Shown here piece by piece: positions 6,601-9,286 of a stretch of 9,286 bases of DNA. The notes beneath the pieces were generated by a model. The model had not been told where the DNA came from and ran no database searches. It saw nothing but the letters and a program-made list of their open reading frames with translations. The DNA comes from Bacillota bacterium. GTDB lineage: Bacteria; Bacillota; Clostridia; Acetivibrionales; DSM-1351. A program made the translations under genes and the position numbers. Every line of letters starts with the position of its first letter. Position 1 is the stretch's first letter. The stretch covers positions 1-9,286 of the forward strand of contig JAEWZA010000504.1 of assembly GCA_023395575.1 (NCBI GenBank). The letters are read 5' to 3'.

Positions 6601-7373
6601 TGCTTATCAATAAAGTTGAAATATGTGGTGTTAATACTTCAAAACTTCCTGTTTTGACAAATGAACAGAAAAAAGTACTTTTTGAAAGAATGCATAAAGG
6701 CGATAATTCGGCAAGAGATGAGTTTATAAAGGGAAATCTTCGCCTTGTATTGAGCGTGATTCAGAGATTTAATAACAGAGGAGAATATGTAGATGATTTG
6801 TTTCAAGTGGGATGCATTGGTTTAATTAAGGCAATAGATAATTTCGATGTATCACACAATGTAAAGTTTTCTACCTATGCAGTACCCATGATAATTGGAG
6901 AAATTCGCAGATATCTAAGAGACAATAACTCCATCAGAGTAAGCCGTTCACTTAGAGATATTGCCTATAAAGCTTTGCAGGCAAAAGAAAGGCTTACAAC
7001 AAAAAACTCAAAGGAGCCGACAATTGCTCAATTGGCAGAAGAGCTTCAGTTGCCAAAGGAGGATGTGGTATTTGCTCTAGATGCCATTCAAGACCCAATA
7101 TCACTTTTTGAATCAGTATACCATGATGGCGGAGATGCCATTTTTGTAATGGATCAAGTTAAGGATGAGAAAAACATTGATGAAAACTGGCTTGAGACTA
7201 TAACCTTAAAAGAAGCAATGAGAAAGTTAAACGATAGAGAAAAGCTGATTTTAAATCTGAGGTTTTTCGATGGACGAACGCAGATGGAGGTTGCTGATGA
7301 AATTGGTATTTCTCAAGCACAGGTATCGAGATTGGAAAAGACAGCGTTAATGCATATGAAGAAATATATATAA
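6600..7373 (+). CDS. sigG: RNA polymerase sporulation sigma factor SigG
   Basis: The late forespore sigma factor, 257 aa, which directs spore-protection and germination genes after engulfment. It opens with the SigG hallmark NKVEICGVNTSKLPVLT (4-20). Region 2 spans about 45-110: GNLRLVLSVIQRFNNRGEYV, DDLFQVGCIGLIKAIDNFD and KFSTYAVPMIIGEIRRYLRD. Region 3 covers about 113-185 (RVSRSLRDIAYKALQ onward), and region 4 about 205-252 with helix-turn-helix TQMEVADEIGISQAQVSRLE (227-246). There is no pro-sequence. ATG 6600 is chosen because GGGAGG lies 7 nt upstream and the product then starts like known SigG; an in-frame ATG at 6561 falls inside the SigF -10 and would add 13 residues with no SD. Expression is probably controlled by the SigF promoter and SD-masking hairpin directly upstream. 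Confidence 0.98.
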   Translation: MLINKVEICGVNTSKLPVLTNEQKKVLFERMHKGDNSARDEFIKGNLRLVLSVIQRFNNRGEYVDDLFQVGCIGLIKAIDNFDVSHNVKFSTYAVPMIIGEIRRYLRDNNSIRVSRSLRDIAYKALQAKERLTTKNSKEPTIAQLAEELQLPKEDVVFALDAIQDPISLFESVYHDGGDAIFVMDQVKDEKNIDENWLETITLKEAMRKLNDREKLILNLRFFDGRTQMEVADEIGISQAQVSRLEKTALMHMKKYI

Positions 7374-7413
7374 TATAAAACTTTTGAAAAAAAGAATATA
7401 TGTGTTTAAATAG

Positions 7414-7486
7414 TATGCTCCTTTATGCACTAGATAGCTATTACTAATGCTGCGTCTACTGTAAAAGGAGCATATTCCATTTTTTT
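7414..7486 (+). terminator. Terminator after sigG
   Basis: A perfect 11-bp stem TATGCTCCTTT (7414-7424) / AAAGGAGCATA (7464-7474) encloses a 39-nt loop. The loop can fold further, with TAGA (7431-7434) against TCTA (7455-7458). Seven T follow at 7480-7486, five nt after the stem. The long loop and the 5-nt offset are unusual for an intrinsic terminator. The stem also carries an AAAAGGAG SD-like core on its 3' side, but no start codon follows. Confidence 0.7.
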
Positions 7487-7493
7487 AAATTAT

Positions 7494-7555
7494 GTGTAAA
7501 TGAAGGTGTACAAAGCTTCTTTTATGAGGTAAAATGAGTTTATAAAAATTTACAC
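7494..7555. repeat. Spaced 8-bp inverted repeat upstream of nrdR
   Basis: GTGTAAAT (7494-7501) and ATTTACAC (7548-7555) are perfect reverse complements 46 nt apart, in the short stretch between the sigG terminator and nrdR. No good SigA promoter is visible here. The half-sites might be binding sites or the base of an RNA hairpin. They do not match the NrdR-box layout I know, which is one compact palindrome of about 16 bp. Confidence 0.45.
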
Positions 7556-7604
7556 TGAAGCCATTTGAAGTTTTATGGCTATAGGAAAATGTGGAGGTTT
7601 AAAA

Positions 7605-8069
7605 ATGAAGTGTCCATTTTGTGGTTTTATTGAGGACAAGGTTATTGATTCAAGACCTACAGATGAAGGTTCTGCTATTAGAAGAAGAAGAGAGTGCACA
7701 AAATGCGCTAAAAGATTTACTACATATGAAAAGGTTGAGAGTTTGCCATTAATGGTAATAAAAAAAGATAGGTCAAGACAGCCTTTTGATAGAGAAAAGC
7801 TAATGAATGGATTGTTAAGGGCATGTGAAAAGAGGCCTATATCTATAAATGATTTGGAAAAAATGGTAGAAGGAATTGAGACACAGTTGCATAACTCTCT
7901 GCAAAGAGAAGTAACTACTGAATATATAGGCGAAATGGTAATGTCAAAGCTAAAGACCATGGATGAAGTTGCGTATGTTAGGTTTGCTTCAGTTTATAGA
8001 CAATTTAAGGACATTAATACCTTTATGGACGAATTGAAAAATTTACTGAGAGACGATAAAAAGGGATAA
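7605..8069 (+). CDS. nrdR: Transcriptional repressor NrdR
   Basis: A 154-aa zinc-ribbon and ATP-cone regulator that senses adenine nucleotides and represses ribonucleotide reductase genes through NrdR boxes. The N-terminal zinc ribbon has Cys3, Cys6, Cys31 and Cys34 (MKCPFCGF ... RRECTKC), with the basic patch IRRRRE between the pairs. The ATP-cone covers about 47-137: LPLMVIKKDRSRQPFDREKL (48-67), then TEYIGEMVMSKLKTMDEVAY and VRFASVYRQFKDI. Length is normal for the family. ATG 7605 is chosen because GGAGG (7593-7597) is 7 nt upstream and MKCPFC is the standard start; an in-frame ATG at 7575 would add 10 residues without a good SD. The gene stands alone between two terminators. No ribonucleotide reductase gene is in the window. 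Confidence 0.98.
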   Translation: MKCPFCGFIEDKVIDSRPTDEGSAIRRRRECTKCAKRFTTYEKVESLPLMVIKKDRSRQPFDREKLMNGLLRACEKRPISINDLEKMVEGIETQLHNSLQREVTTEYIGEMVMSKLKTMDEVAYVRFASVYRQFKDINTFMDELKNLLRDDKKG

Positions 8070-8101
8070 TATTATTTTAAATTATATACATAAGGTTTTA
8101 T

Positions 8102-8135
8102 AGCTCACCAAATTAACAGTTGGATGGGCTTTTTT
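8102..8135 (+). terminator. Intrinsic terminator after nrdR
   Basis: AGCTCACCAA (8102-8111) pairs with TTGGATGGGCT (8120-8130) over 10 bp, including one G-U pair and a single bulged A at 8124. The loop is 8 nt. The stem runs directly into a T tract (8131-8135). It lies 33 nt after the nrdR stop. Confidence 0.88.
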
Positions 8136-8211
8136 ACGTTCTACAAAAAAATTATTGGGAGCAACTATAGCATTTCGAAATATATATGGAGAAGCTCAGT
8201 TAGAAATTGAT

Positions 8212-8315
8212 GCTAGAAATAGTAGGTGAAGAACAAGTGTTGTAGCCGACACAGCGGAAGTAAGTAACTGTGAGTATTGATCCGAAACAGGATTGCACGG
8301 GAGTACTATTTAAGC
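8212..8315 (+). ncRNA. Candidate multi-helix structured RNA of unknown class
   Basis: A locally GC-richer stretch in otherwise very AT-rich non-coding DNA. A perfect 8-bp closing helix AAATAGTA (8217-8224) / TACTATTT (8304-8311) extends through a small internal loop by GCT (8212-8214) / AGC (8313-8315). Inside are two compact hairpins. GTGTTG-TAGC-CGACAC (8237-8252) has a 4-nt loop. TGATCC-GAAACA-GGATTG (8278-8295) has a 6-nt loop. A third helix, CACAG (8250-8254) / CTGTG (8268-8272), overlaps and would compete with the first hairpin, as in switching RNAs. I searched memory for known riboswitch and small-RNA signatures and found no match. No promoter was recognised. The strand is assumed from the neighbouring genes. 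Confidence 0.4.
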
Positions 8316-8318
8316 TGT

Positions 8319-8358
8319 TTACTGTTGATATATATTATTTCTTGTTTTGTAACAGTAA
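8319..8358. repeat. Perfect 8-bp inverted repeat
   Basis: TTACTGTT (8319-8326) and AACAGTAA (8351-8358) can form a hairpin with a 24-nt AT-rich loop. It begins 4 nt after the candidate structured RNA and could be part of it. No T-run follows on the + strand, so it is not an obvious terminator. Confidence 0.5.
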
Positions 8359-8500
8359 CTTTGAATAAGTTATGGGTTGTATAAAATGATACATTTAGCT
8401 ACATATGAAATTATATATTGTCGTTGTTATTACTCAGTTTTAGTAGTTCGTCTGCAATATTATCAATTATGGCAAATGAAGACAATAACTCCTGCATTAA

Positions 8501-8559
8501 CGATGTCTGGGTTGATGTAGCTGAAGCACTCGCGTACTATTTCTTGTAATAAGACATCG
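8501..8559. repeat. Perfect 8-bp inverted repeat in a GC-richer patch
   Basis: CGATGTCT (8501-8508) and AGACATCG (8552-8559) are exact reverse complements around 43 nt. The enclosed sequence is richer in G and C than its surroundings. Upstream, TATTGTC (8416-8422) and GACAATA (8481-8487) form another perfect pair. No gene explains these. Confidence 0.45.
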
Positions 8560-8687
8560 GTATATATAGTTTTATAAGTCTATCAAAGTATGTGCTGAAT
8601 ATTATATTGTTAAAGGTTGAATAGTAACAAATCAGGTCATAAAAATATAGCTTTAGGTAAAAAATAGGTGATTTTTATTTTCCTTTA

Positions 8688-8696
8688 TGGTATAAT
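8688..8696 (+). promoter_or_regulatory. Extended -10 promoter
   Basis: TGGTATAAT (8688-8696) is an exact extended -10 (TGNTATAAT). The -35 is poor: GTGATT at 8668-8673 with a 17-bp spacer, or TGATTT with 16. Transcription would begin near 8703 and run rightwards into nearly 600 nt with no recognised gene, towards a likely gene just beyond the window. Confidence 0.5.
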
Positions 8697-8842
8697 CCAT
8701 ATTGTGTTAAAAAGTGTAATTTTCTAAAAATTCTGTATTTGTTCTAGCTGTTTCTTTTAAATTTATTCAAATTGATAAAGCTCCTCATAAAATTATTAAA
8801 AATATCATTGTTAAATCAATTTTCTAAAGAAAAGTTGAGCAA

Positions 8843-8974
8843 CTACAATTTTCAACTGGTAAAGTTTATCCATGCTCAAGTTTACCAATGTCTTATTATT
8901 CGGTGAACTAACTTGTCTTATAAAATTATTTATCCTTTCAATTGGTAACGTCCCCATGCCTACAATTTTCAACT
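8843..8974 (+). repeat. Duplicated 15-mer CTACAATTTTCAACT
   Basis: CTACAATTTTCAACT occurs at 8843-8857 and again at 8960-8974. Both copies are followed three bases later by AAAGTT. A related sequence TTTCAATTGGTAACGT lies between them (about 8937-8952), resembling the TTTCAACTGGTAAAGT of copy one. The spacing, 117 nt, is too irregular for a tandem array. Confidence 0.5.
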
Positions 8975-9109
8975 ACGAAAGTTATTCGGTTTAGCCATCC
9001 GGCTAGGTTTATTATCTCTAAGTAAAAAATCTATTGAGTTAGCAAGTTTTGAAATAGTTCAAAGGCTTTAGGCCTATATTTTCTGTTGAGTAATTGAGTT
9101 CACTGTCAG

Positions 9110-9128
9110 TTGAGTTAAGTTAGCTCAA
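9110..9128. repeat. Near-perfect 19-nt palindrome
   Basis: TTGAGTTAA-G-TTAGCTCAA has one T/G imperfection. The core TTGAGT also occurs at 9034-9039, 9086-9091 and 9094-9099, so four copies lie in 82 nt. It could be an operator or a small hairpin; no regulator is known for it. Confidence 0.4.
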
Positions 9129-9231
9129 ACCTGTGAATATAACTCGACAAGTGCATCAAAGCAATGTGTCTATATTATCTAAATATTTATTTCGCGTCAC
9201 CTTTAAAAAAGCATATTAGCATATATGCAAG

Positions 9232-9245
9232 TAGAAGTTCTTCTA
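9232..9245. repeat. Perfect dyad TAGAAG-TT-CTTCTA near the window end
   Basis: A 14-nt perfect dyad lies about 40 nt before the window end, next to AGCATATTAGCATAT (9210-9224), a direct repeat of AGCATAT. The position, shortly before a probable gene start, fits an operator, but no good promoter pair was found around it. Confidence 0.4.
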
Positions 9246-9276
9246 TCATATAAGCTTTCACTAATTATAAAAGAAA

Positions 9277-9282
9277 AGAGGA
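9277..9282 (+). promoter_or_regulatory. SD-like site for a gene starting beyond the window
   Basis: AGAGGA is followed by only four bases before the window ends. With normal spacing a start codon would fall within about ten bases past the edge. No part of such a coding region is visible, so this is a prediction only. Confidence 0.35.
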
Positions 9283-9286
9283 TATT

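Larger units (their letters stand above)
8316..9286. other. Gene-free AT-rich region with many short dyads
   Basis: No open frame here combines useful length, an SD and a recognisable product on either strand. A minus-strand frame (8497-8411) of 28 codons from ATG has protein-like composition but no SD. Other structure includes a small hairpin TAGCC-ATCC-GGCTA (8992-9005) and AATTTTCTAAA repeated exactly 100 bp apart (8718-8728 and 8818-8828). The region may be a long leader, decayed sequence, or host to small RNAs; the sequence does not decide. Confidence 0.6.

Noticed and set aside
7575..7604. ATG start for nrdR adding 10 residues
   Set aside because: The GGAGG site is correctly spaced only for ATG 7605, giving the standard MKCPFC start.
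7550..7960. Minus-strand open frame of 136 codons over nrdR
   Set aside because: NrdR motifs on the + strand explain this DNA fully; the antisense product resembles nothing.
8104..8226. Open stretch of 40 codons after nrdR (ending EIDARNSR)
   Set aside because: It has no proper start or SD and runs through the nrdR terminator; chance openness is more likely.
8225..8275. Cobalamin riboswitch, suggested by GGTGAA and AACTGTGA
   Set aside because: The other conserved blocks and their order are absent, and the helices found do not match that fold.
8843..9130. CRISPR array
   Set aside because: The repeats are too short, too few and irregularly spaced, and no cas genes are present.

Overview
The window comes from the chromosome of a low-GC, endospore-forming Firmicute, most likely a member of the Clostridia. 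The DNA is AT-rich, Shine-Dalgarno (SD) sites are strong, and all genes lie on the + strand. It joins the end of the division and cell-wall cluster to the compartment-specific sporulation sigma-factor cluster, an arrangement also known from Bacillus. No phage, IS, CRISPR, rRNA or tRNA was recognised.

Region 1 (1-3980) is cell division: the 3' end of murA, ftsQ/divIB, sbp (small basic protein), ftsA and ftsZ. Gaps are short except for 141 nt before ftsZ, which holds a plausible SigA promoter. FtsQ is a divisome scaffold, FtsA is the membrane anchor and FtsZ is the GTP-dependent ring former. A hairpin-plus-T terminator (4106-4146) closes the cluster.

Region 2 (4147-7486) is sporulation: spoIIGA (membrane aspartic protease), sigE (pro-SigE, its substrate) and sigG (forespore sigma factor). 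A consensus -35/-10 pair with an abnormal 21-bp spacer, overlapped by a Spo0A-type box, lies about 400 nt before spoIIGA. It resembles the known B. subtilis spoIIG promoter. Between sigE and sigG is the most striking structure in the window. A 65-nt, 25-pair hairpin (6536-6600) buries the sigG SD and the first base of its start codon, and the 5' arm of that hairpin is also a very good SigF promoter. The layout predicts that read-through RNA from spoIIGA-sigE cannot express SigG, while SigF-initiated RNA, which starts in the hairpin loop, lacks the masking arm and can.

Region 3 (7487-8135) is nrdR, the repressor of ribonucleotide reductase genes, with its own terminator.

Region 4 (8136-9286) has no convincing gene. 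It holds a candidate multi-helix structured RNA (8212-8315), several further perfect inverted repeats, an extended -10 promoter near 8690, a duplicated 15-mer, and an SD-like sequence at the very end that probably belongs to a gene starting just outside the window.
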